DNA from: Chloroflexota bacterium | GTDB lineage: Bacteria; Chloroflexota; Dehalococcoidia; Lucifugimonadales; UBA3495 | Length of the DNA: 34,806 bases | Reading direction: 5' to 3' | Assembly (NCBI GenBank): GCA_026710825.1 | Contig: JAPOQH010000092.1 | Location: 1 to 34,806 of the forward strand | Part shown: piece by piece, positions 16,820-23,130 of the stretch | How the letters are laid out: every line of letters starts with the position of its first letter | Numbering within the stretch: the stretch's first letter is position 1 | The notes under the pieces: model-generated | Database searches by the model: none | What the model saw: the letters and a program-made list of their open reading frames with translations, nothing else | Told to the model about the DNA's origin: nothing | Translations under genes and position numbers: made by a program

Positions 16820-17145
16820 ACCAGCGACGCTCTGCGACCCAAGGTAATCCCGTCGGGCAGCGCGATCGTCGCCCTCAGATTGCGGAACAGCAGGAACCGG
16901 CTCACCGACAAATCCACCCGCTCAGCGTAGTCGGCAATGCCCGGCGCCAGCAGCAGTTCGATGTCATCCTGCTCCGCGCTCTCATAGGCCTCCAGGTTCC
17001 GCCGCCGTCGCACGTTGGTATCGACCGATACCTCAACAGACTCACCGGTTCAACCCTTCCAGCAAAGCAGGTCAATCACGGCCCGCCCTCCCTTGTTCCG
17101 GATGAACTGGGCGGCCTCGGCCGTTATTTCCAACTGAGCGGTCAT
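16816..17145 (-). CDS. Candidate selenoprotein, CC/Se-motif family-like, in-frame TGA at codon 32
   Basis: From the ATG 17143-17145 (AGAGGG about 8 bases upstream) the frame reads MTAQLEITAEAAQFIRNKGG and on to DLLCWKG, meets TGA at 17050-17052, and continues in the same frame TGESVEVSVDTN to a TAG at 16816-16818: 109 codons with TGA as Sec32. The TGA lies in the turn where, from memory, the HesB-like CC/Se-motif (seleno)proteins carry CC or CU. A perfect hairpin with a GGTC apical loop starts 13 bases after the TGA and its loop is 23 bases after it, matching bacterial SECIS geometry. The downstream 77 codons are not decayed. If TGA were read as stop only a 31-residue peptide would result. 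The usual Cys next to Sec is Gly here. A recent nonsense mutation is the alternative. It follows hicA by 11 bases on the same strand. Confidence 0.55.
17014..17037 (-). promoter_or_regulatory. Candidate bacterial SECIS element
   Basis: On the minus strand GGTATC-GGTC-GATACC folds into a 6-bp perfect stem with a GGTC loop. After a two-base bulge (GA) the stem is extended by GTT/AAC. The loop begins 23 bases after the TGA at 17050-17052. E. coli fdhF has a GGUC in its SECIS loop at a similar distance. Confidence 0.5.
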
Positions 17146-17156
17146 ATCATTGCCCT

Positions 17157-17444
17157 CTAATCCAGTGGTTGCCCATCCCAGGGAGCCTCAGGGTCCAAAT
17201 ACCGGCGCGGAATATCACCACGCAAAGCCGCGCGGAACTCGTCTGCACTGTTCATCTTTAGATCATCAATAGCAATTTTACCCATCAGCAAGGCGTTGAT
17301 TTCCTTGTCGCCGTGGGACACACGGGTAGTTATCCTCAACCATTCGTGGTGGAAATATGAGTGGTGGCTGTTATTTTGCAAGAATCTCATCCGTCGGAGC
17401 AAACGCAATAGTTCCCGGGTGCTGACATTGGCGATTCTCGGCAT
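17157..17444 (-). CDS. HicA-like toxin (copy 1)
   Basis: A 95-residue small basic protein: an N-terminal helix RELLRLLRRMRF, a strand with SHHSYFHHEW carrying the histidine expected in the HicA double-stranded-RNA-binding fold, then VSHGDKEI and a C-terminal LKMNSADEFRAALRGDIP helix and tail. HicA toxins are mRNA interferases held inactive by HicB. Its start is two bases after the stop of the HicB-like gene, so translation is probably coupled; no ribosome binding site is visible. The C-terminal 34 residues are identical to copy 2. It is longer than classic HicA (about 60-80) through the conserved tail. Confidence 0.7.
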   Translation of the reverse strand: MPRIANVSTRELLRLLRRMRFLQNNSHHSYFHHEWLRITTRVSHGDKEINALLMGKIAIDDLKMNSADEFRAALRGDIPRRYLDPEAPWDGQPLD

Positions 17445-17446
17445 CG

Positions 17447-17737
17447 CTAGGCTGGTGCTGGGATCGAAGGGTGAGCCACCTGACGCACCCAGGGGGAAAC
17501 ACCTTCCGCGATCAGATCTTCAACCAATTTGTCCAATTCGACCCTCGCCGCCTGGCCCACGCTCACCCGGTCGGGTTCCATCTCCAGGAAGCAGGCAATC
17601 GCTTCGGATACATCTGCCAAAGCCTCTGCTTCTGTGTCCCCCTGTCCGTGGCATCGGCGCACAGCAGGGCAAATCGCCGCATAGCAGATCGACCCGTCCG
17701 ACAGGGTACCCCGCCAAACTACAACGTCGTATTCCAT
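17447..17737 (-). CDS. HicB-like antitoxin (copy 1)
   Basis: A 96-residue protein beginning MEYDVVVWRGTLSDGSICYA, with the HicB hallmark GQGDTEAEALADVSEAIACF around residues 36-55. HicB antitoxins bind and block HicA and repress their own operon. AGGAG stands 7 bases before the ATG (17735-17737). The first 30 residues are nearly identical to copy 2, while the second half, expected to contact the toxin or DNA, differs strongly. It is the first gene of a hicB-hicA pair, the reverse of the common hicA-hicB order. Confidence 0.75.
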   Translation of the reverse strand: MEYDVVVWRGTLSDGSICYAAICPAVRRCHGQGDTEAEALADVSEAIACFLEMEPDRVSVGQAARVELDKLVEDLIAEGVSPWVRQVAHPSIPAPA

Positions 17738-17765
17738 AACCCAACTCCTTGCTCGCCCGGTTTTC

Positions 17766-18104
17766 CTAATCCAGCGGTTGCCCATCCCAGGGAGCCTCAG
17801 GGTCCAAATATCGGCGCGGAATATCACCGCGCAAAGCCGCGCGAAATTCGTCGGCGCTGTTCATCTTGAGCTGTCTGATTGCTATGCGGCCCATGAGATC
17901 GGCATCAATCTCTTTATCCCCGTGAGAGATTTTCGTCCACAAGTTCAACCATTCGTGGTAAAAATTTGCGTGATCGCGGTCTTCTCTATCAAATCTCATT
18001 CTGTGGAGCAATCTGATCAGGTCCCGGGGTCTTACATTCGCAATCTTGGGTATTACTGCACAGGTATAGGGAATCTCCGCGGCTCCACTTGGCGTACCCA
18101 ACAC
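17766..18104 (-). CDS. HicA-like toxin (copy 2), start codon uncertain
   Basis: The core matches copy 1: IPKIANVRPRDLIRLLHRMR, then DHANFYHEW with the probable active histidine, SHGDKEI and the same final 34 residues. At the place of the copy 1 ATG this copy has ATA (18051-18053), overlapping the hicB stop. The frame is open to a GTG at 18102-18104 without a ribosome binding site; that is the boundary given here. By comparison with copy 1 the real start would be the ATA by coupling from hicB, or the gene may be poorly translated. This makes copy 2 possibly weakened. Confidence 0.6.
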   Translation of the reverse strand: MLGTPSGAAEIPYTCAVIPKIANVRPRDLIRLLHRMRFDREDRDHANFYHEWLNLWTKISHGDKEIDADLMGRIAIRQLKMNSADEFRAALRGDIPRRYLDPEAPWDGQPLD

Positions 18105-18346
18105 TCGACGCCGTCTGCGTTCAACTCAGACATCTCTTCGCCCAGTGCGTCCTGTGCTGCCTGGCCCGTCTTTACTTTCCCGGGCATCTTCTCCAAAAAC
18201 AATGCCATGGTATCTGCAACGTCGGCTAGGAGTTCCTCTTCAGTGTCGCCTTGCCCATGTGCATCGGATATTGCCGGGCAAATCGCCGCATAACAGATCG
18301 ACCCGTCCGACAGGGTACCCCGCCAAACTACAACGTCGTACTCCAT
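18053..18346 (-). CDS. HicB-like antitoxin (copy 2)
   Basis: A 97-residue protein opening with the same MEYDVVVWRGTLSDGSICYA as copy 1 and carrying GQGDTEEELLADVADTMALF. The C-terminal half (KVKTGQAAQDALGEEMSEL) is different from copy 1. AGGAGG lies 8 bases before the ATG 18344-18346, the stronger of the two ribosome binding sites. The gene overlaps or abuts the start of hicA copy 2. It is probably the first gene of the whole run that includes both hicBA pairs and the selenoprotein candidate. Confidence 0.75.
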   Translation of the reverse strand: MEYDVVVWRGTLSDGSICYAAICPAISDAHGQGDTEEELLADVADTMALFLEKMPGKVKTGQAAQDALGEEMSELNADGVECWVRQVEPRRFPIPVQ

Positions 18347-18378
18347 GACCGCCCCTCCTTGGTCAAACAATTATACGG

Positions 18379-18993
18379 CTATGCGGCCTCTCCAGATTCG
18401 GCAGCCAACAACAGCGCGTTCCGAGCCTCAATGGACGCCGGATGCACCGACGATCCATTGTCCAGGAAGCGGGCGATGTTTTTGGTGAGGAACATTAACA
18501 TCGCAGCCGTCAGGTCAGTCTCCGCCAGTTCTCCCATCTCGGGCTGCCAGGGGTACCGCTTGAGTTTCACGGGATCCAGCTTGTCAGCCAGGAAGATGAT
18601 GTGGCCGATGGAGTCGCCGCCCGTGGGGTTCCCAGTAGTATGCCAGTAGATGGCATCGTAGAGCTGCGGGTGGTTCAGCCCGTCCTCCCGCTTCAGCAAC
18701 TCCGCGCCCACCATTCCATGCAGAATCTTCGCGTTCCGCCGTTCGTAGTTCGTCACCGGCGGCAGGTCGTACTCCTCCATCCGCAGCAGGTTCTCCACGC
18801 CGGAGAAGTGCTTGGTGGCGTCATGCGCCAGCGCGGCCAGACCCACGGCGTCGGGATCCTGTCCATGCTTTTCGCAAAGCCCGCGGGCAATCTGCTCCAC
18901 CCTCTGACAGTGCTCACAGAGCCCGGCGGGCAGGCGGCGCATCCGCCGGTGGATGCGGTCATAAACTCGGCCGGGGATTTCAATGGTAGTCAT
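18379..18993 (-). CDS. HD-domain hydrolase, YqeK-like
   Basis: A 204-residue HD-superfamily phosphohydrolase. Metal ligands are visible as His28 (EHCQRV), His57-Asp58 in ALAHDATK, His92 (LHGMVGAELL) and His118 (AIYWHTTG), the order seen in YqeK, which cleaves diadenosine tetraphosphate. YqeK normally lies beside nadD; here nadD is 5.5 kb away on the other strand. The N-terminus is about 20 residues longer than compact YqeK. It follows the hicBA block on the minus strand but with its own start. The role as Ap4A hydrolase is inferred from the motif set. Confidence 0.8.
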   Translation of the reverse strand: MTTIEIPGRVYDRIHRRMRRLPAGLCEHCQRVEQIARGLCEKHGQDPDAVGLAALAHDATKHFSGVENLLRMEEYDLPPVTNYERRNAKILHGMVGAELLKREDGLNHPQLYDAIYWHTTGNPTGGDSIGHIIFLADKLDPVKLKRYPWQPEMGELAETDLTAAMLMFLTKNIARFLDNGSSVHPASIEARNALLLAAESGEAA

Positions 18994-19056
18994 GGACTGG
19001 TCTCCCTCCCCGACTCGGTGTCGAGATTACCGCGCTACACTTGCAGTTACAGAACT

Positions 19057-19413
19057 CTAACCCATATCCCCCAGGGCGCGGCCGCCCAGCAGGTGCATGT
19101 GAGGCCACGCGATGGTCTGGCCGGCGTCCTCGCCGTTGTTCATCACCAGACGGTAGCCGCTGATGGTAACGCCCTCGCGCCGGGCCATCTCCGCCGCGAC
19201 GACGAACAGGTGGCCCATGATCGCCTCCATCGCCGGGCTGATGTAATCCAGTCCGTTGATGGGCATGTTGGGGATTATCAGCAAATGCACCGGCGCCTTC
19301 GGGTTGATGTCGCGCACCACGAAACATCGCTCATCCCTGAATATCACGTCCGGATGCAGCGGGTCCCGGGCCATGGCGGCGAACGGCGAACTGCGGGCAG
19401 GGGTCATGGTCAT
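19057..19413 (-). CDS. HIT-family nucleotide-binding protein (HINT-like)
   Basis: A 118-residue histidine-triad protein. The fold markers are FRDERCFVVRDINPKAPVH, LLIIPNMPINGL, and the triad segment AWPHMHLLGGRALG at residues 102-115. His105 and His107 correspond to the last two triad histidines, including the catalytic one; the first is replaced by Trp103. HINT enzymes hydrolyse nucleoside phosphoramidates or acyl-AMPs. The neighbours are a YqeK-like Ap4A hydrolase on one side and an acyl-CoA dehydrogenase on the other, all on the same strand. A REP-type palindrome separates it from the latter. Confidence 0.88.
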   Translation of the reverse strand: MTMTPARSSPFAAMARDPLHPDVIFRDERCFVVRDINPKAPVHLLIIPNMPINGLDYISPAMEAIMGHLFVVAAEMARREGVTISGYRLVMNNGEDAGQTIAWPHMHLLGGRALGDMG

Positions 19414-19444
19414 CGGTAAAACTCCTGATTACTCGTAACACGGT

Positions 19445-19468
19445 GGGGATGAATAATCATTCGCCCCC
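19445..19468. repeat. Palindromic intergenic repeat (GGGCGAAT family)
   Basis: GGGGATGAATAATCATTCG followed by CCCCC: the AATAATCATT centre is identical to the 8171 copy, with one arm slightly changed (GGATGAAT). It lies between the acyl-CoA dehydrogenase and HIT genes. Confidence 0.75.
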
Positions 19469-19483
19469 GGTACATCCGGTCGG

Positions 19484-20623
19484 CTAAGCCGCCTCAATCT
19501 CCTGCAGCGCGATCTCCTTGTGGTCGTGGACGCTGCCGTAGGACAGTTCCTGCACCTTGGCGCGCCGCGTGTACAGCTGCAGGTTGTGCTCCATGGTGAA
19601 GCCAATCGCCCCGTGGCACTGATGCCCCAGCGAGCACACCCGCTGGTAGGCCCCGCTGCACCAAGCCTTGGCCACCGCAACCTCACGGCGCGCCGGCTGG
19701 CCTTCCGAGATCGCCCACGCCGCCTGGTATGCCACCTGCCGCGCGCCCTCAACGTCGGTCGCCATGTTGGCGCAGTGATGCTGCACCGCCTGGAAGCTGC
19801 CCACCGGACGGCCGAACTGAGTGCGCTGTTTGACGTACTCAACCGTCATGTCCACCACCGCGTCCGCGCCTCCCACCATCTGCACGCAGTGGGCCGTCGT
19901 CGCACGAGCCAACGCCCGCTCGATGACCGGCCAGCCTCCGCCGACCTCGCCCAGCACGGCGTCCGCGCCCACCGCAACGTTCTCCAGCCTGATCTCGCAC
20001 AGCCGCTCGTTGCCGATGGTGTTCACCTGCTCAATCGCAACGCCCGACGCGCTGGACGGCACCAGGAACAGCGTGATTCCCTGCTCGGGGTCGTCGCCTG
20101 CCGGCATGGTGCGTGCGGCCACGATGATCGTGTCGGCCGCATGGGCATCGGGCACGAACAGCTTGGTTCCGCTGATGCTGTAGCCGTCTCCCGACGCGCT
20201 GGCCTGCGTCTCAACGCCCCACGCCTCGGTGGTCGCCGACGGTTCGGTGAGCGCCAGCGTCAGGCGCACCGTGCCGGCGCAGACGCCGGTCAGAATGTCG
20301 CGCTTCTGCTCGTCGCTGCCAGCGTCCAGCACGGTCAACCCGCCCAGCACGACGGTGGCGAAGAACGGCGCCGGCAGCAACGCCCGGCCCATCTCCTCCA
20401 CCAGCACAGCCAGGTCCAGGAACGACCCGCCGGTGCCGCCATATTGCTCGGGGAACGGTATGCCGGTCCAGCCCAGGTTCGACACCTGTCGCCAAAGGTC
20501 CTCGCTGTAACCCTGCGCGTCCTCTTCCAACTCGCGCACCAGCGTGAGCGGACACTCCTGCGCTAGAAATTCGCGGGCTGAGTTCTTCAGCATCTGCTGA
20601 ATCTCGCTGAGTCCCATATCCAT
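19484..20623 (-). CDS. Acyl-CoA dehydrogenase family protein
   Basis: A 379-residue FAD-dependent acyl-CoA dehydrogenase. The N-terminal helical part includes FPEQYGGTGGSFLDLAVLVE, the middle beta domain the FAD/substrate segment LALTEPSAT, and the C-terminal helices QRTQFGRPVGSFQAVQHH and CHGAIGFTMEHNLQLYTRRA. It catalyses alpha,beta-dehydrogenation of an acyl-CoA in a catabolic pathway; chain type cannot be read from the sequence. GGGAGG stands about 9 bases upstream of the ATG at 20621-20623. Its natural partner genes (enoyl-CoA hydratase, CoA transferase) are not in the window. Confidence 0.95.
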   Translation of the reverse strand: MDMGLSEIQQMLKNSAREFLAQECPLTLVRELEEDAQGYSEDLWRQVSNLGWTGIPFPEQYGGTGGSFLDLAVLVEEMGRALLPAPFFATVVLGGLTVLDAGSDEQKRDILTGVCAGTVRLTLALTEPSATTEAWGVETQASASGDGYSISGTKLFVPDAHAADTIIVAARTMPAGDDPEQGITLFLVPSSASGVAIEQVNTIGNERLCEIRLENVAVGADAVLGEVGGGWPVIERALARATTAHCVQMVGGADAVVDMTVEYVKQRTQFGRPVGSFQAVQHHCANMATDVEGARQVAYQAAWAISEGQPARREVAVAKAWCSGAYQRVCSLGHQCHGAIGFTMEHNLQLYTRRAKVQELSYGSVHDHKEIALQEIEAA

Positions 20624-20937
20624 AGGGAAAAACCTCCCACCGCGGTCTGCCTCAGAACGGATCAGCCGGGCGAAGAATCAAAGATTGTGAAAGCGCAGCG
20701 AGTATAGCGCACCCACCCAACGGCGGCAAACCGACCTCGGAAGTGGACGTTGGGTTGTGCTGGGCTTCCACCAAGCCCAAGTATCCCGCCATGTACATAC
20801 TTGGATTCAACCGACAGTGGTTACCCGCGAGCATTCTAGCTCCGAATGTCCCTCCAAGTTATGCCTCATAGTCACACATTTAGTTGAACGCGCTATTACA
20901 GCGAAAAAGGCCAGGGTTGACACCGAAAGTTTGAAGG
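20624..20937. other. Intergenic stretch with one hairpin
   Basis: About 314 bases between the divergent acyl-CoA dehydrogenase and a small plus-strand frame. TGGGCTT (20761-20767) and AAGCCCA (20773-20779) form a 7-bp hairpin with a CCACC loop and no T-run, more like a repeat than a terminator. The DNA to the right is less GC-rich than the surroundings. No other gene seen. Confidence 0.45.
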
Positions 20938-21240
20938 GTGTCATCGTGGATATGTGAAATAGTCGGCGTAATGGCCGGCTATTGGTGTGGAGGAGGAAAA
21001 CCGAATAGGGATAGTGTGGAAGTGAAGGGCGGACTTTTCGGTTTGCAGATTGTTGGGAAAGGAGTTGCTGCTCACCTATTGGCTTCAAGCGTCCCGCTGA
21101 TCGCCATGACATTTTTGCCATTTCTTTTCATGGAAGGTGATGTGATGAAGCTGGTTGGGGCAATTGTCACGAGTCCAATCGGATTGGTCGCAACGTGCGT
21201 GATGTTGCGGCATCTCTGCGGTAAGGTACCAAACGACTGA
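20938..21240 (+). CDS. Small putative membrane protein, unidentified
   Basis: An open frame of up to 100 residues. The first in-frame ATG is at 20971 (89 residues, starting MAGYWCGGGKPNRDS); an upstream GTG at 20938 gives the longer form. Neither has a clear ribosome binding site. Two hydrophobic stretches are visible, HLLASSVPLIAMTFLPFLF and MKLVGAIVTSPIGLVATCVM, preceded by a soluble segment with GGLFGLQIVGKGV. Its base composition is lower in GC than the neighbours, which may mean transferred DNA or a non-gene. I do not recognise a family. Confidence 0.35.
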   Translation: MSSWICEIVGVMAGYWCGGGKPNRDSVEVKGGLFGLQIVGKGVAAHLLASSVPLIAMTFLPFLFMEGDVMKLVGAIVTSPIGLVATCVMLRHLCGKVPND

Positions 21241-21321
21241 TCGCAGTCACATTGGGTAGGGATGTCCTGCATCGGTACGGTTTACCAGTCACACTAACAC
21301 TTGGCGCCCCCGCGCCCCCAA

Positions 21322-21351
21322 TTGCCCCTCATCATCGCCCCTGTGTACAAT
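21322..21351 (+). promoter_or_regulatory. Candidate promoter for the GlcG/HbpS gene
   Basis: TTGCCC (21322-21327) and TACAAT (21346-21351) are separated by 18 bases, about 50 bases upstream of the ATG at 21402. Confidence 0.4.
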
Positions 21352-21401
21352 GCCGGCGTAAGTTAGCTATGCCATAGACGCTCCACCCACGGAGGTGCCC
21401 A

Positions 21402-21821
21402 ATGTACCAGAGGCCCACCCTCAGCCTGTCCCAGGTCCGCGCCGCCATGAACGCCATGCTCGACAAGGCCGAACAGGAACCCGACCGGCCCCTCGCCATC
21501 GCCATCCTCGACGCCGATGCCAAGATGCTCAGCTACGCCCGTATGGACAACTGCCGCGCCCTGCCCCAGCGCATGGCCGTCAGCAAGGCCTACACCTCCG
21601 CCATGTCCGGCTCCGACTCGGACGCCTACGCCGCGCGCCTCAAGAACGAGGGCCGCAACATCGCCGACTTCGGCGATCCCCAACTCGTCGCCGTCCAGGG
21701 CGCCGTCGTGGTCCGCGACCCCGAAACCGACCTCGTCCTCGGCGCCATCGGCGTCAGCGGCCTCTCCGCCCAGGAAGACGAGGACCTCGCCCGCCTCGGC
21801 GCACAGGCTCTCGGCCTGTAG
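21402..21821 (+). CDS. GlcG/HbpS-family (DUF336) protein
   Basis: A 139-residue protein of the GlcG/HbpS family, alpha-beta domains known to bind haem or corrinoids in some members and often encoded in catabolic operons. Visible family features are LAIAILDADAKMLSYARMDN, SKAYTSAMSG, then VAVQGAVVVRD and LGAIGVSGLSAQEDEDLAR. GGAGG lies 6 bases upstream of the ATG. The start of the next gene is 77 bases downstream on the same strand with a palindromic repeat between them, so the two may form a transcript. Its ligand is unknown. Confidence 0.9.
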   Translation: MYQRPTLSLSQVRAAMNAMLDKAEQEPDRPLAIAILDADAKMLSYARMDNCRALPQRMAVSKAYTSAMSGSDSDAYAARLKNEGRNIADFGDPQLVAVQGAVVVRDPETDLVLGAIGVSGLSAQEDEDLARLGAQALGL

Positions 21822-21841
21822 AAGAAACGCATCGACGTGTG

Positions 21842-21862
21842 GGGGCGAATGATTATTCGCCC
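21842..21862. repeat. Palindromic intergenic repeat (GGGCGAAT family, opposite orientation)
   Basis: GGGGCGAATGATTATTCGCC plus one C; the centre AATGATTATT is the reverse complement of AATAATCATT, so this copy is inverted relative to those at 8171, 19445 and 25126. Confidence 0.8.
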
Positions 21863-21898
21863 TTACCTAATCCGCCGGCTACCCCGGAGGCCCTCCCC

Positions 21899-22771
21899 AT
21901 GCCCAACCCGCGCGCCGAATTCTCCCCCATCTTCGACCGGCCCAGGCTGACCCTGCCCGACGGCGCGAAGGTGGCCGTCTGGTTCATCATCAACGTGGAG
22001 GAGTGGGACATCGGCCAGCCCATGGCGCGCAGCGTGCTCCCCTCGCCCCAGGGCGCGGCCGTGTCGCCCGACATCCCCAACTACTCCTGGTACGACTACG
22101 GGATGCGCGTGGGCTTCTGGCGCATGCAGCGCATCCTCAACGACTTCAACCTCCCCTGCACCATCAGCCTCAACGCCGCCGTGTGCGAGGAATATCCCCA
22201 GATGGTCCAGTCCTGCCTCGACAGCGACTGGGAACTCCTCGGCCACGGCTACATCCAGCAGGTGCTGCATCGGGAACCCGACGAGCGCGCCACCATCCGC
22301 AAGACTATCGAGGTCATCCGGGAGTTCAGCGGCAGCGCCCCGCGCGGCTGGATGGGCCCAGGCCTGGCTGAAACCTACGACACCCCCGACATCCTGGCCG
22401 AGGAGGGCATCGAGTACGTCGCCGACTGGGTCAACGACGACCAGCCCTACGAGGTCAAGGTCAAATCCGGCCGTCTCGTCGCCCTGCCCTACACCGTAGA
22501 GCTAAACGACATCCCCATCTACCTCGTGCAGCACCACTCCGCTCCCGAGCTTTTCAACCGCACCAGGGACGTGCTGGACGTCATGCTCGCCGAGGGCGAG
22601 GACAACGCCCGCATCTTTGCCATCTCCATGCACCCGTACATCACCGGCGCAGCCCACCGCATCGGCCACTTCCGCCGCCTCGTCGAGTACATCACCCATC
22701 AGGATGGCGTAGCGTTCTGGACCGGCAGCCAGATCCTCGACTGGTACAATGGGCAGGTGGGAGCCGATTAG
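21899..22771 (+). CDS. Polysaccharide deacetylase-family protein (PuuE/allantoinase-like)
   Basis: A 290-residue protein of the NodB/CE4-like fold. Segments visible are VAVWFIINVEEWDIG, the YDYGMRVGFWRM region typical of uric-acid/allantoin-type deacetylases, CTISLNAAVCEEYP, WELLGHGYIQQ and RGWMGPGLAETYDTPDIL. It ends with a histidine motif in ISMHPYITG. PuuE-type enzymes hydrolyse allantoin-like or other C-N bonds rather than chitin. The ATG at 21899 has GGAGG 8 bases upstream. Upstream is a GlcG/HbpS gene. Substrate unknown; ring or purine catabolism is a guess from subfamily style. Confidence 0.88.
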   Translation: MPNPRAEFSPIFDRPRLTLPDGAKVAVWFIINVEEWDIGQPMARSVLPSPQGAAVSPDIPNYSWYDYGMRVGFWRMQRILNDFNLPCTISLNAAVCEEYPQMVQSCLDSDWELLGHGYIQQVLHREPDERATIRKTIEVIREFSGSAPRGWMGPGLAETYDTPDILAEEGIEYVADWVNDDQPYEVKVKSGRLVALPYTVELNDIPIYLVQHHSAPELFNRTRDVLDVMLAEGEDNARIFAISMHPYITGAAHRIGHFRRLVEYITHQDGVAFWTGSQILDWYNGQVGAD

Positions 22772-23130
22772 CGCCACTGCTTGGAGTTTACGACCATGGT
22801 TTCCTCAAACGAGGCAAAGACCATCACCCGCATCGCATCCTTGGCGGCCTATCTTGAAACCGTTGACAACTCGTTCACAAATCGTTGATTCACGTTGCAG
22901 AAACGTCCAATAGGCGTTCATAACTTACCCTTAAAGGTTTATGCTGGTCCAACAACTTCACCGCTTCGGCAAACTACCCATCCCGGCACAAATTTATCAA
23001 CGCAGCCATCCAACGCACCTCAACCAATACCCACCGGTTATCAACGATCCTCCACGATGCGTACAACGCATTATGAACACCGTCAACGTCCTTAGTATTT
23101 CTGTTAAATATATTCAACTGACTTGAGATC
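22772..23130. other. A/T-richer leader region before obg
   Basis: About 359 bases with visibly lower GC. A 30-codon frame at 22796-22888 (MVSSNEAKTITRIASLAAYL and ten more residues) has GGAG about 9 bases before its ATG; it may be a leader peptide or chance. TTGACA occurs at 22863-22868 without a good -10. The last 35 bases before obg are very A/T-rich (TTAAATATATTC), which may hold its promoter. No ribosomal L21/L27 genes are present, although they often precede obg. Confidence 0.4.

Larger units (their letters stand above)
17157..18355 (-). repeat. Tandem duplication of a hicB-hicA unit (about 609-bp period)
   Basis: Two units, 17157-17746 and 17766-18355, share near-identical ends: the first about 100 bases of hicB and the last about 100 bases of hicA. 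The middle (hicB 3' end and hicA 5' end) has diverged. The hicB start codons are 609 bases apart. Confidence 0.75.
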
